From NCBI GenBank assembly GCA_039545295.1, contig BCIK01000023.1:62001-126000 (forward strand): 64,000 bases of DNA, given 5' to 3'. Below the pieces are notes generated by a model, which was given only the letters and a program-made list of their open reading frames with translations, did no database searches and was not told where the DNA came from. Made by a program: the position numbers and the translations under genes. Source of the DNA: Udeniomyces pyricola. Taxonomy: Eukaryota; Basidiomycota; Tremellomycetes; Cystofilobasidiales; Mrakiaceae. Positions 44,180 through 56,681 of this stretch are shown in pieces. Position 1 is the first letter of the stretch. Each line of letters starts with the position of its first letter.

Positions 44180-46838
44180 CTAAAGCTCGCCGGCGAGCTC
44201 GAGCACGACCGGAACGTGATCACTTGGGCCAAAGACCTCTCGTCGAATCTCACACGCCTTCACACGCTCTCGAAGCTTCTCGGAGACGACGAATGTATCG
44301 AGACGCCAGCCTTTGCCCTTCTCTCGCTGAAGGACCCGCTTCGAGTGAAAGCTGTACTCGACGCGGTTAGGACCCTGTCATTGGTAGCATCATGAGAGAA
44401 GCAAGAGCGTAACAATCGTATGATGCACAAAGGAGGTGGGGCAAAGAGGGCTTTTCAGTGTCAGAACGCAACCAAGTAGGTCAAGCCGACGCAATCAACC
44501 AAGGAGAAAAAAGAAAACCGATTGCTCCATACCTTGAGATCCCTCCAAGCATCATAGAGCCCAATGTTCAATTGACTCTGATAACCCTCGAGTTCTTGGG
44601 GAGTCCAACCAGGAAGTTTGCCCCATCCCTTGGCGGCATCCGAGATGTCGTTTGAGTTGGCGACGACGTTGAGATCCCCACCCCAGACGACGGCTTTCTT
44701 CATCTCGAGCTCGCGCAGTTTCGCCTCGAATGCCTGTATCCATGAGCGCGTCGACAAAGAAAGGAGAAGAAGACAAAAATCCAGGAAAAAGAACAAAGAA
44801 AAAAAAAAGAAGGAACAAAACGGACATGCGACAAGACATGGAAGGTGTAAACATCCCTTCTAACCCTTCTCTGATCGATCGGACTAGGTCTACAAGAGAA
44901 AGCCAATCAATGACAATAAGAGACTCGACGTACACGGTTCCATGCGATCTTCCCTTCCATGTTCTTCAGTTTCTCCGAGGCGTTCGGTGCATACGTGCCC
45001 ACGAGGAACAATGTAGGAAACTGATGCCCCAAAGACGAAAGTATTTTAGTTCGTCAATCAGTGACATAAGCAAACACACACCGATACCATAACAAACCAA
45101 ACCAAACCGACAAGAATGCCGCATATCTCCTTATAAGACATAGTAAGATTGAGCCAGAGAACGAACCTCCATGATAGCGAGTCGTCCGTAGACTTTCTCC
45201 TCGGTCCCCGGCTTGGCTCCCTCGACCATGAGATCGACCTCGGTACTGATGGGTTTGATTCGGCTGAGGATGGCGGTACCTGCGTAGCCTTTTTGGTTGG
45301 AGTTGGCCCATTTCTGAGACATGCAACAACATGAGGAGAGAAAAGGCAGGAAACATATGAAGTTCTGTTTAGCGCAGAGGATCACCCATGCCCTCTCTCC
45401 CCCCCCCCCCCTTCTATCGTCTTTTCGCAGTCTCGCCACACACACAAAAAAAAACAGATTGGCAACACTCACTTGATACGGGTATTTTTCAGTAAGAACT
45501 TTTTCTGTAATGATGAACCAAGAATAGAAGGTGTTTGGAACAGTCTTACGTGATGTCCTGAACAACGACGTCTTGAACGATAAATTCCAAAAAAAATAAT
45601 AAAAAATCATCCTTTGAATCTAGGAGGATGAGAAACTTGCTTACCCTGAGGAATGGGCGTCATGTCGTTTCGTTTGGTCTCTGTCAAGATCTGTGTAGAT
45701 GTAAGAGGGAGAAAAGAAGAATGCAAAGAAGCAAGCGAGGCATATAGCAAGAAGCGGGAGATCAGAAGCTCGCTATATATGAGTACAGTGATTACAAATG
45801 AGGTACACCCCTGTCGCCTCAGGAGAAAAGGCAGCCGATTCGAGGAACAAGAAGGAAAAAAAAAAAAAAAAAAAATCGACGAACCAAAATATCGGCATCC
45901 TCCTGTTATGATTAGTGTACAAATCGCGGTTACAAAAGATGGTTGTCAGAACCCTGAGTCTGACAACATCATCATGAGCAGCCTTACACGGTACCTGTCA
46001 GACATGAACTGCGCGTCGCGGTCTGTACCTTTTCCAAGTATCCCATGAACCCGGAGCCCTGTGTATACCCCGTATAATCCACGTCAGTATCATGGGGCGT
46101 TTGGTCAGGTTTGACGCGAATCCATCTTGTTCGCTTACGTGTTTCGCATCACAGACTAGCGGTACGCAAGCGAGAGACAGAAGCCATACCAATTCAACCA
46201 AACCCAGAGAGCCGCCATTAATCCAAACAAAAGCAGACCCCACGAAAATGAGCTCTCCATTTACATTCTCGCCGTTCTCAGTGTCTGGACAGGGTGCGAG
46301 TGTTTTCTTTGTCTTGTGCGTTTCTCTCACCTGACTTGAGCGAGGTGATGTTCCAAGCCGAGATCTTGATATCGCCAACTTTGGGTGGCAGGGAGTACGA
46401 TTCGGGTAACGCCTTGTTGGTGTAGGCCTCGGAGGGGTACTCTGGCGTCCCTTCTGCTTGAGGGAATGGAGGAAGAGCATCTGCCTTCTAAACATGCAAA
46501 TAAAAAGGAAACGATAGGATTGTGTTAATTCCATGCGATGGTGAGCGTGTTATTGGAGATGACGGGCTGTAGAAAGGATGAGCTGAGCCAAGGTGAGGGG
46601 GACAAGTCCTTACGGTCTTCTTGCCAGCTGGTTTCGCGGTGGCAGCCGCGACTTTTGTCTTTTTGGCAGGCTTCTGATGTTGGTGACTGTTGTCAACCGA
46701 AGCAGATGCGTCCATTTCCGCTGAGGCACCCTTTGGAGCTTTGTTGGTGGCGGCGGTGGTTGACTTGGTAGAGCATGTCTCCTCTTCGGAAAGAGACGAC
46801 GAGGACGAAGCGGAGGCGATCTTGCGTTTTGGTGGCAT
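44180..46838 (-). CDS. AP endonuclease, ExoIII/APE1 family
   Basis: Eleven exons give 384 residues: 46614..46838, 46331..46487, 46139..46155, 46029..46058, 45885..45902, 45645..45690, 45473..45504, 45167..45313, 44934..45020, 44533..44733 and 44180..44374. The enzyme cuts DNA 5' of abasic sites in base excision repair. A Lys/Ser/Ala-rich, probably nuclear N-terminal tail covers about 100 residues. The fold then shows all catalytic signatures: AWNITS (Asn), ILTETK (Glu), GTYAPNA (Tyr), GGDLNVV (Asp/Asn), GWRLDTFV (Asp) and SDHVPV (Asp-His). Exon 3 (17 nt) is required: without it exons 2 and 4 are out of phase. APE1-like length and no C-terminal zinc finger argue against Apn2. The intron after exon 5 holds a T20 tract. 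Confidence 0.93.
45856..45875. repeat. A20 homopolymer in an AP endonuclease intron
   Basis: A run of 20 A on the + strand (T run on the coding strand) starting about ten bases past the donor of exon 5. Confidence 0.9.
46139..46155 (-). other. Predicted 17-nt micro-exon of the AP endonuclease
   Basis: Flanked by a CTAG acceptor after a pyrimidine tract and a GTAAGC donor, it adds V-C-D-A-K-H and restores frame between AWNITSLKS and GSGFMGYLEK, where homologues also carry a few residues. Confidence 0.75.
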
Positions 46839-47874
46839 GGTGGAGAAGAGGAAGAGAGGCCGTTGGTGGCTATGGTGTTGATGAGTAAGGAGAGGGCGAG
46901 GGAGACAAGGACGGAGAGGGGGAAGCAAGGATAGGACAGAGTAAAGGAAGAGACGATGTTGCATGAATGCTGATGAGACGACGCGTACAATCGAATCGCG
47001 AGCTGGATTTGGTTCGCCGTGATGACGCGTCCGTCCAGGTACGTCCGTCATGTACCCATTGTGGATTGTACGATAACTTTCACGCCCCCTCTGCTGATCC
47101 CCCATGTTCTGCTTCGTCACATCGGCCGTGACCATCGCGTGTGAGCTTTGACGTGTACTCACCTTGGACTTCCCTCATTTCCCCCATCGCAACAACGTCC
47201 ACTGCTCCCCGGTCCTCCGCTTCGCGTCGTCGCGTTCCTTCTCATCATCCTTCTCTTAATTGTCGCTCTATGAAGTTGTATACTGATCAAACCCAGTAGG
47301 ACTGGTGGCCCAGCATCGAACGGGCAGCATTCATTGAATTGGGGCTCGGGCCGATTGTAGACGTACACATCCCTCGACTATCAAGGGGGGTCGAGTGGGA
47401 AGGATTGGAGCTCGGAATTCGATCGGATATGGAAACTATCTGAGATTGCTGTGAACATCAACAGACCAGGGCACAGGAACCCGGTGTAAGAGAAGGACAG
47501 AGTAAAGAGGAGGTCATAAGAGGAAAGAGGTGCAACAAGATCGAAGGGACGGGAACGAACAGACTCTCACAATCTCAGGGGTTCGTGATAGGATGAGTCA
47601 GATGCTTCTCTTTGACGTCTCAACCCCTCTTTGATCCCTTTCTGACCTTGCCCTGAGACCTTTCTAATGAAGATAGGACGGAAGCAGGAGCCTAGGCACA
47701 CACCGCGAACAGACGAAGGGACGGGTAACCGCTCTGGAAGGGTATAGAAGGCCTTTCTTTTCATAGGGGCTTGTTCTTGCTAACTTCCACGTTCACTCTC
47801 ATTTTCCCCATTCCACGCCAACACCAATCTCCTACAATCCTTACATCACATCCTCCACATCCATATTCAACACG
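46839..47874. other. Intergenic, no gene seen
   Basis: About 1 kb between the AP endonuclease start and a weak plus-strand gene candidate. Short open frames on both strands lack recognisable domains. Confidence 0.45.
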
Positions 47875-49178
47875 ATGTTCTACCTCTGCTTCCCTTCCTT
47901 CTCTTTCCCCTTCGCCACGTCGGTCCCTTCTTCGACGGGCGTCGCGCCGGTCCGCCGAGACCTCGCCATGGTGTACGAGCACGAGGTCAGTACCTTTATC
48001 GCCCTCGCCTCAATTACATCCCTGCGTAGTGCGCGGCATGGCCTGTTGCATGCTTGGATCTCAGCTGCACAGCGGAATCACGTACTGCCACTCCCCTTTC
48101 ACAAGCTGCAGTTGTCCCGTCTCCTTCTCCCCTACCACATCGAGCCCCTGACTGACGCGATTGCCTCTTGTTGCTGTTTCACATCCGCTTCTTGCTTTCG
48201 CTTCCTCTTCTCCCTCCCACATCATGACACCTTTCTCCTCTCTTCTTTCCTTGGCCCATGCTCATCCGACCCGATCATGTCATTGCCATCCGTCTCGCAG
48301 ACGGCAAGTCCTTACACCGCCGTCTCAAAGATGACGGCGGCCTACAGTCGAGCCGGGATCACCGTACTGGCTTCCCATGAAGCGCCCGGCCATCCTCCAA
48401 CCAGTTAGGGCGGTGCTCGCACCAGGCGCCAACGCCATTACTACGCCGACCCGCGCCCAAGCGAGGGACCACTCACGTGGGACCCAAGCATGCATACGAG
48501 AAGGTCCAGTACGCACCTCCCAACGCGGCCAGAACTGGCAGCAGCAGCAGCAGCAAGTCCAACATTGCTACTCGTCCCCTCCCCTCTTCGACATTGCCCC
48601 GTCTGCCAGGTCTTGCCGCCCTGCCGCTCACTCCGTCTCCCTTACCCGATGACAAAGACAAGGCCGAGGGCAACCGCGTCTCCATGAGGACCACAAGGTT
48701 TAAGAACCCCGTGGCTGCTCCGAGCACCCCACCGCCCAAGCCTCGTTCCGGAGATATCTTCCCTTCCTTTTGGGATCGCAACCCCCGCGAAAGTCCGCCT
48801 TCTTGGCTGCTCCATCCTCCCCTCCTTAGAATCGCCCTGCGTTCTGCGCATCTCCTTGTGGTTTACTACGGAGATTCGCTTTCTTGGCTGCTCCGCCATT
48901 CTCTGGTTAGACTTACCAACTACCCTCACTGTTACATCTGCATATACCAGTTCCTGCATGTACACTCCCTACATATACATCTCCACTGTATACCAGTACC
49001 CGTACATACTGATACCCGTACAAACCAGCCTCCTTCATATCCTAGTCCGCGATCGCCTGCATATATTAGCCTGCTACATTTATCACCCTACTTTTATCTA
49101 CCAACCTCTTTGTATCTACTAACTTCCCCGACCCTACTGATACCCCTCTATTCCTCTACATACCCTTGCAGGCATTGA
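47875..49178 (+). CDS. Uncertain gene candidate, Ser/Pro-rich
   Basis: A CT/CA-rich leader like those of other genes here ends in CAACACG before an ATG at 47875. A first exon (37 codons, MFYLCFPSFSFPFATSVPSS) would end at a GTCAGT donor at 47985. Downstream, the frame through 48477..48780 looks protein-like (HVGPKHAYEKVQYAPPNAAR, then DDKDKAEGNRVSMRTTRFKN). I could not link these with a fully convincing splice chain, and the 3' part becomes simple sequence. The N-terminus is hydrophobic enough for a secretion signal, but this is weak. No family recognised. Confidence 0.25.
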
Positions 49179-50452
49179 TGATCGACGGATCAAAAGTATG
49201 GGATGCTGTGCCCTATTTGCGATGTCTCGCATCCGCCACCGTTCAGGAGGAGCTCCTCCTGAACGGTGTATCGTATCAAGATTCTTTTCCTCTACTTTTT
49301 TCCTTTTCCCACGTTTTCAAGTCGATTTCGTCTGGCTGTCTCGGGTTGTAGCTACCTTTTTTTTTTTTTTTTTGCATTTGCCTCGTCATGTTGCACTGTC
49401 TATACTATCTCTTCTTGGGTAGGTGCATATATATTATACCCCATTCCATGCCAGCACGTCTCTATATACTCTGTTTGTGTCCAGCGTACTTCTCCAACAG
49501 AGGCCTATCACAGTTGCTGAATCGGTGCCTTTTCTGCCAAATCTTTACCAATGAGCATCGTCACTTCACGGACATGATCATCCAGCCGTTTCGACTAGCC
49601 TTTCCTTCTCTCATTCGCCCTTCTGCAGCTCTTCAGCTCCGTTCGCTCCCACCCCGTTACTTTGCGCCGTTCTTACACGATTGCATGCTTCGACCCCCAC
49701 CCTACCAACACCCATGTCCTGGCTTCCGAGTCTCCTGATAGCACTCAATCATGACGGGAGCACCGTGACTATCAGTACGTTGCATGGCCAGAGAGGGACT
49801 GGTACGCGAGCGCCCAGGTAAAAAAAAAAACACACTCGGGTGTCAGATATGGGTAGAATGGACGACTCTGGGAACAAACGACGCCAAATACTTAAATACA
49901 GTAGGACTCAAGGATAAGTGAGCCCTACTCTCGTAATCACAGGAGGACTCGCATCCTTAGTGGCTGAGGAACTCAAAAGTTTGAACCTGAAATCATATGA
50001 TAAGCCAAGTGATACGTAATATACGAATGAAAAAAAAAAGAAGAGGTAGGCATGATGAATGAACGGAAAGTGACAAAGGGATGGTGCAAAGTACTAAGTA
50101 GTTATAGTCCTGGCTACTGTAGAGGGAGGCCGTGGGAATCGACGAATGAATGGCACCACATAAGAAGCATAGCGGGAATGAGAAGGGGGGCAAAAAAGGA
50201 GGGGGAGGAGCACAAGGATACTGTCAGAAAAAGAGAGAGAAAGAGATGAGAATCGTGCTGGGAGACCGGTCAAACGCCCTACAACACGAACGAAAGAAGA
50301 TGACAACACAACGAAGAAAAAAGAGGTGAGGGGGGGGGGGGGTCCAAGAGCATATCTGACGGAAACCTTCCTCGATAGACAATCGGCCGTCAGGCGAGAA
50401 ACCATCAGGTTAACGACACCCTTATCCATTCATTAGGCCTTGAAGTTCGACT
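49179..50452. other. Intergenic, no confident gene
   Basis: It contains the 32-bp palindrome, T and A tracts near 49358 and 49822, and the 3' end of the PSD2-like gene. Open frames are short. Confidence 0.45.
49237..49268. repeat. Perfect 32-bp palindrome
   Basis: Two 16-bp arms (CACCGTTCAGGAGGAG and its exact complement) meet with no spacer. The symmetry breaks on the next base pair outside. It lies in a region without a confident gene, so it could be a protein-binding dyad, a hairpin in a transcript, or a relic of a mobile element end. Confidence 0.9.
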
Positions 50453-53400
50453 CTACTCTGCTTTCGGCGCTCCAGCGACGGCCGTGGAAGCTGTTGCCCG
50501 GCCTAACCTCGAACCGACGCGAACGAGCGTCTCAAGCGACGCGCGGGCGTTCAACCGAAGGTCTTCGTCCCACGCGAGTTTGTCTTTTTGCACAAGAAGA
50601 CTGAAAAGAAGAGGGGGAAGAGAGAGAGGGGAACAAAAACCATATAGGAAAATAGTCAGGACCCGAGTCTGTGTTCTTACTCGTCTTGCTCCGTCGTCTC
50701 AACCGCGTCATCATCACACCCACCCCAGTGCAACAAACCCCCGCAAACCACGCAAAAAAAAAAAAAAAAAAACCCAAGAGCCAAACTCACAGAATCGTAC
50801 TTCCTCCATACGCGAACCAACCGAATTCTTGGCCTCGAACGACGTGATCGCCTGCTTTGACGTTGTGCAAGATCGAACCGACCATCATCGCGCCGATACA
50901 GACCAGGAAGATGCGGCCAAATATGGGCGAGTCAATTGGGACCTGAAGAAACGAAGATGGACCAAAGCATGAGGAAGGGGGAAGTGAGGGGGGGGGGGGN
51001 GGAGAAGAAGGGGGGAGAACAGAAAAGGAAGAGGTATGAGTGCGGTGTTTCTTTTTGTGAAACTTTAAGAAAACAGACAAACGCCACGGGTCTCAAAACT
51101 CACGATAGATCGAACGTTCTCCCCATAGACATCCAACCTCGTCCGGATCGCCTGCGGGTTAACCGTGTAATACGCCCCTTCGATCTTTTCAATCTCCCCA
51201 ACGACGCCATCGACGGGGACGTGATAACGATGGTAATCCTGCGGAGCCAATCGGAAAATACCGACGGAGCCCCCGGCATAGAGCGATGCTTCCTTGCCGT
51301 ACCGCTCGCCAAGGAGGTTCTCAATCGTAAATTCCCGCCCTTTGATCCACAGTTTCTGGGCTTCGGGCACGGTGTCAAACGCCATGAGCCGACAGTCTGC
51401 ACAGGAGACGAGCGTCCTCGGGTCGGAAGGGTCCGAAACGGGTCGAGCGTCTGGTTTCAGACGACGGTAAAAGAATTCGTTGAAAGTTTTGAAGTTTTCC
51501 ATCGGTTCGAGAACCTGATTTGGTCAGGTTCGCAACCAATCATGGGCATCAGTGAGAGTTCAACGTGGCCATCCAGTTCGGTTGATCTCCAAGGGAAGCT
51601 ACTCCTTCGTGAGCCACACGTCAGTGCATGCGTACCTCGGTCATATCCAGACTATGGAATGCCACAAACGCCGGGATTTCTGCTACACTTTCTGGCGAAT
51701 CGAATTTGATGCCCTGCTTGATCGAAAGAGACTTGAGAAGTTTTCGAGCTGAGCACGTCAGAAGCCGAATGGGTACGTATATGTCAGTGTCCATACGTGT
51801 CATGATCTCAACCAGGCTTAATAGAACGAGATTGGGAAGGAAACGGCCCGCGTACCTCGACCTCCTTCCATTCGGCTTCGACCCGCTTTGTAGAGGACTC
51901 GGATCCCAAGCCGGACATACACCGCCCTTTACGGACAAATATACATGAATTGATGTCAGCAACGATGCTTCCACTTTCCCACTCACACAATAAAAAAAAA
52001 GGAAGTATGACTCACATCTTCTCCTCCATCAGTTGACCTGACACACGATCCTGAACGAGGATGTTGGCCGAGTTGGATCCAATAGCATACGATCCCGAGG
52101 AAACCTTAGTGACAATCTTGGACATCCACTCTGGATGCAGCAAGACGAAAAGATTCAGACAACAGAGTACGCACCGATACAATCAGTCAAGGATTGCATC
52201 GATCAGCGAGTATTCAATCGACATCAGGCTTCCCTCACATGCCCAAAAAATTAGAGAATGAAAGAGAGAGGCGGAACTGAAACGTACTTCTTTGGGCCTG
52301 AGCGCCCGTGACAAAGTTACCGACGAGAAGTCGGTTGACACGAGACCAGTCCGAGGAGGAACAAACAGCAATGTGGGTGATGATGTCCATTTCGCTCTTA
52401 CGTTTGACACCCCGATGGCAGAGTGGGCATGTCTGAGTGGGGAAAATAATGACAAGACGGATTCAAATCAGAAAACAACAGCGAAAAAGGAGGAGGAGCA
52501 TCGAATCGATTGTGAGTAGAAGACAGAGCAAAACCATGTCAGAATACAGAATGATTCTCATGTGTAATTAAGGAAGACAGCGGTGGGCATCTGATTTTTA
52601 CTAACCTTGACATTGATGATCCTTTCCTTAGCCTCTCCCTCATCGACGTCGTCGTCTTCCTCCTCCTCCTCCTCCTCCAGTAAATCATCCTCATCATTGA
52701 TCGGTTCTCCTTCACCTGCTACAGGAACCTGGTTACCCGACTCAAGCGGTCGGCCACTTCCCCCGTTCGGCACGACGTTCTTCTTCTCGGCATCGGGCCC
52801 CATCTCATCCAATGCGACGCCGGCGTTGACGCGTGCCTTCCTATCAAGAAGGTCCAGGCTTGGAATTTCATCGCTCGAGTCCGACCCACTCGGCGAAGCA
52901 TCGGGTCGAACGACCTGTTTGGCTTCAGAAGGTCGGTGAAGCTCGGATTCAAAGCATTGGATGAGTTGATTGACGGTGAGCTCGTCCGTTGAAGGATCGA
53001 CGTGGAAGCGTTGCCAGTAGGAAGTCAGGGTCTCATCAGTCAAGGTCGAGCCAATAGAGTCCAGCATCTGAAGATGGAACGCAAGCAAAGAAACAAAACA
53101 AGTTGAAGACGTCAGGTCAGTAAGTCGCCCCGAAGTTTGAACAGAAGAAACAGGAGAGAGATGTACTCAGAGCCAGTCAAGCCCTGTCAACTCACCGTCT
53201 GCAACTCTGTCCAATCTAGCGATCCAGACTCGTTTGTATCGTACGTCTTGATATACTCTCGCCAGAACTACCACGGACAATGTCACATTATAAATCAACC
53301 GGCAGACAGACTTTGTGAGTCAGAAGGAGAGAACATCACGAGGTTGTGTCATCGAAAGGAACAGGAAGGGTTTTACAGTTTGTCTGAGCGCATCGTAAGG

Positions 53401-56025
53401 TTCATACTTGGCGAGCACCGTAATGGAAGGTTTGTGCTTGTCTCCCCATTTGGCATCAGCAGCCGTCGAGAGAGGAATCTACAAGAAAGCAGAGAAAGCA
53501 AGAATGGACAACAACGCGAAGCATTCAGCATCACACCAGAAAATCGGTGTAACATCAGACAGACGGCACGAGTGCGAGGGGTTAGTGGAAGGAGAGAGAG
53601 AAGTCAAAACAGAACAGACGTACGGTAAATTCCCGCAATTGATGCTTGCCATCGGAATCGTGCAGATGCGTTTGTGGGTTTGGCTTAGGAGCATCGGCCA
53701 TGAGTTGAGCGAGCGGAAGACTGGCCTCTCCGATGAAATCCTGCAAAAACACCAATCCAGGAAGTAGAAGACCATCGAAGCCAAAAAATTTAGTGCCAGC
53801 TGAGGACAGATGCGTGCAAGATACAGACAGAAGATAGAGGATGATGGGTGCTAGACACGTACATTGCCCGAGAGTTTGTCCCAGTCGAGAACCGAGAGCT
53901 TTATGGTAAAAGTTTCTTCATATCGCTTAACGTGGAAGAGCATCTTGGAGTTCCACGTCGGATTCAGGGAGTGTCGGACGACTCGAGTCCGGAAGACTTT
54001 CTTCCCAAAAGACACGACCACGAAAGGATCCTAGGAGATGGAAAAACATGGAGCAATGAGAGGGTAGATTCAGTCAGATGGGTTTGCTCGAGTGCAGTGG
54101 TTATGGGAGAGGGGACGAACCATGTCGTAGCTGGTCTTGAGCACTATCCAAGCAGCCAACGTGGCGAAGTCAGCAAAAGGTGATTGTTAGATGCACTCGT
54201 GATTTCAAGAGTCGGTCTCAAATATTGTGGCAAGAGGTAATATCGGACGAATGGACCTACTGTTCTTCAGCTTGGGCAGATCTTGGGCGTCTTTGACCTC
54301 GAGCATGACGATGCCAAGTACGTCTTTCTGTCCCGCCTGGTACGTCCATCCTTTGCCGTTTCTTCCTTTGGACTTCTTGCTTGCGGTCGATTTAACGCTC
54401 TTGGTCGAGGCTGCATGGACCTGGGTAGGGCGAGCATGAGGTGAGCCGGGAGCAGAGGTGGTTGGAGAAACGTCGCGAGAGGTCTTGGTTTCGGTCGAAG
54501 GCGTCGAAGCCGACGTCGCACTTTGACGAGCCGAAGACATGCGAGGAGGAAACAGAGAGTTTGTGCCGGTCGCGGCTGAGATGGGAATGGCTGACAAAGC
54601 CGAATCGATGGGGTCCACTCCAAGATGAAGGCCAGAGGAGCTCGAAGGCTCGCCGAGATCGCTATCTGCATCACTTTCATCATCGCTGAGCCCGTCGTCT
54701 TCCAGCTCAGAGTCTCCGCTCGAATCCTCATCAACAGTACCAATCCCCTGGAAGGCTGGGACGGTTAGAATGGTTTTTTGAGCCGAGTTGCGGATGAGAG
54801 TAGCATGAATGGCTTCGATATCAGGTGCGTTGGCCGATTGAGAGGAGGACGCCACTGAGGGGGCAGACGAGGAAGCTGGTAGGGCCGAAGGGAGGTATCC
54901 GATACGAAGCAGGATTCGTCCGGAAGCCTGCGTCTTGCGTCGAGATGAAACTAGAGTTGCAGTGACGGGCTAAGGTATGCCATGCGAGAAGGGAGGGATC
55001 GGAGATTGGATGAACATTTTGTGGAGGAGGATCGAGGGGAGAGCGGTGGAAGGGAAGAAGTGGAGAAAGTCATCAGTGATCGATGTGGTTGACCTCGTAA
55101 GTTGTCCGATACTCTGACGTCGCCTGAAGCTGCCTTACCGGAGAATCGTTGGTCCAGAAGGATGCTGGCCGCGTTCCAAACCAATCTGACACAGCAACCG
55201 AGGCTTCTCCAAGATATTCTTTTCTCAACAAGTCACCTAGAACCGCAGATATGATTCCCTTGAAGGTGTCAGTCCCATGATCGGCACTTCTCCCCACGGT
55301 TCAATCACATGACGAAAGACGCCTAATCAAGTTGAACGACTACGCACGATCCCAGGCGATGAGCTCTATGCCACCAATCTCGGCGTCCTCTCGGATGGGG
55401 AAATCAAACGTCGAGCTTTCTGCCGGGAACGTCGGGTTGAGCGTCTTTTTGATATATGGCGTCGAATGACGATTCGGCGGAAGAGAGACGGTGACGTAGC
55501 TGCATAGCATGATGAAGGGTACGAAAGTCGTCAGTGCCCGTCAAGCGTAGCTTAGCTGCTGATTGTCTCGGCGGGGGAAACAAAAGGCTAGCCTCACGGA
55601 TCGCTCGAAGTCCCTCCTTTGTCCTTGCCGATGAGGTCCGAACCAGAGATGACCTGGACCCGAAGCACGACAGCAGGAAGAGCTGAGTGTACAGGGTAAA
55701 TGAAAAACACATTCATCAGGACGGTCAAAGGCACGACGGGATCGAGAAGGGTCGAGGAGAAAGCAAGACGTACCCTCGGGCATGCTAGTCTTGCTTCCCC
55801 GGCGGCCGGCCGAGGCAATGCTCTTGATCTTGCCGAGACGAAGAGGCTTGAGTGCCCGCTGGATGTGGGCATGAGCGTATGGATTGAATGAGGTAATAAG
55901 CACATGTATTGTGTGGATGGATGGATGAAAGCATGGAGGTTGAGAGGACTAACGGCGGCGGCAGCTACTTTGGGACCTCGACGGCGTGTGGCGGTGGTGG
56001 TGGGTTCGGGTGTGAGTGTGGACAT
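50453..56025 (-). CDS. PSD2: Phosphatidylserine decarboxylase, PSD2 type
   Basis: Nineteen exons give 1,099 residues: 55954..56025, 55774..55858, 55598..55682, 55348..55499, 55139..55236, 54261..54969, 54121..54143, 53863..54030, 53624..53740, 53377..53478, 53196..53267, 52606..53067, 52288..52432, 52016..52130, 51856..51926, 51636..51748, 51104..51514, 50791..50942 and 50453..50600. The enzyme makes phosphatidylethanolamine in Golgi/endosomal membranes. Two C2 domains (about residues 50-180 and 375-500) flank an acidic Ser-rich linker. An EF-hand (DTNESGSLDWTEL) follows, then a C2HC-like motif (CPLCH...H..VC), and the catalytic domain with FKTFNEFFYRRLKP and YHRYHVPVDG. GGST, the self-cleavage site that yields the pyruvoyl group, sits near residue 1045; GGST rather than LGST fits PSD2. 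One unknown base (51000) lies in an intron. Confidence 0.95.
51000..51000. other. Ambiguous base in a G run
   Basis: A single n interrupts a run of G inside a PSD2 intron, most likely an unresolved homopolymer length in the assembly. It does not touch coding sequence. Confidence 0.95.
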
Positions 56026-56534
56026 GAAAGCGGGAGATTGCGGCGAGGGAAAGGTGAAGATGGGGTGAGGGAGTTTTGATTGGGAGCGAGTGGATGGGTC
56101 GAGATCTGGAAGGGAACACGGTCAGAAGGTTGATGAGTGCAGGTGGGCAAGTGGAAAGGGGGGGGGGCGCTTGACGTTTGTCACGACGCAATAGCCGTTT
56201 GGAAGTGACTAGTTACCGGAAATGGGAGTGACGCGAGTGACGTTTGAGTCAACGATCAACGACTGCGGGCTTAGCGCTTAGCTTAGCCACACACGTACCA
56301 CCAATATACGCCATACGTCCAGCGACCTACGTCTGCAAGTACATACTGTCGTCAGTAGTAATAGCTCCAAAGCACCACCATCTACTCGCTCACGCCATAT
56401 CGGAGGATTCCTAGCTCATCACCCTTACCATCTCATATTGAGTCAGCCCGAGTCGTCATGCCATCTGGAGAAGAACAACATCATCATCGTCCGGATCGGT
56501 AAGTTGCCTAAACCATTCTCGTCATGGTCTTTGC

Positions 56535-56565
<31 letters not shown>

Positions 56566-56681
56566 CTTCTTCTTTTTTTTTTGTCGTCGTCATCGGTTTC
56601 TTTCTCACTTGGTCATCAGTGTGGCATGTATCTCACCGCTCAGACTCCTTCTCAGCACTGACATGACAAAACCATCCATTC
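56026..56681. promoter_or_regulatory. Divergent region between PSD2 and RFT1
   Basis: 656 bp between start codons. It holds the CTT repeat and a 13-codon open frame from an ATG at 56458 that ends in a good donor (GTAAGT at 56499), which may be an upstream ORF or a non-coding first exon of RFT1. Confidence 0.45.
56536..56582. repeat. (CTT)n repeat followed by a T tract
   Basis: About 13 CTT units then ten T, lying 100 bp upstream of the RFT1 start codon, where it could serve as the pyrimidine tract of a leader intron. Confidence 0.9.

Noticed and set aside
48795..48935. Duplicate TCTTGGCTGCTCC segments suggesting a tandem repeat
   Set aside because: Only about 13-15 bp match and the intervening sequence does not repeat.
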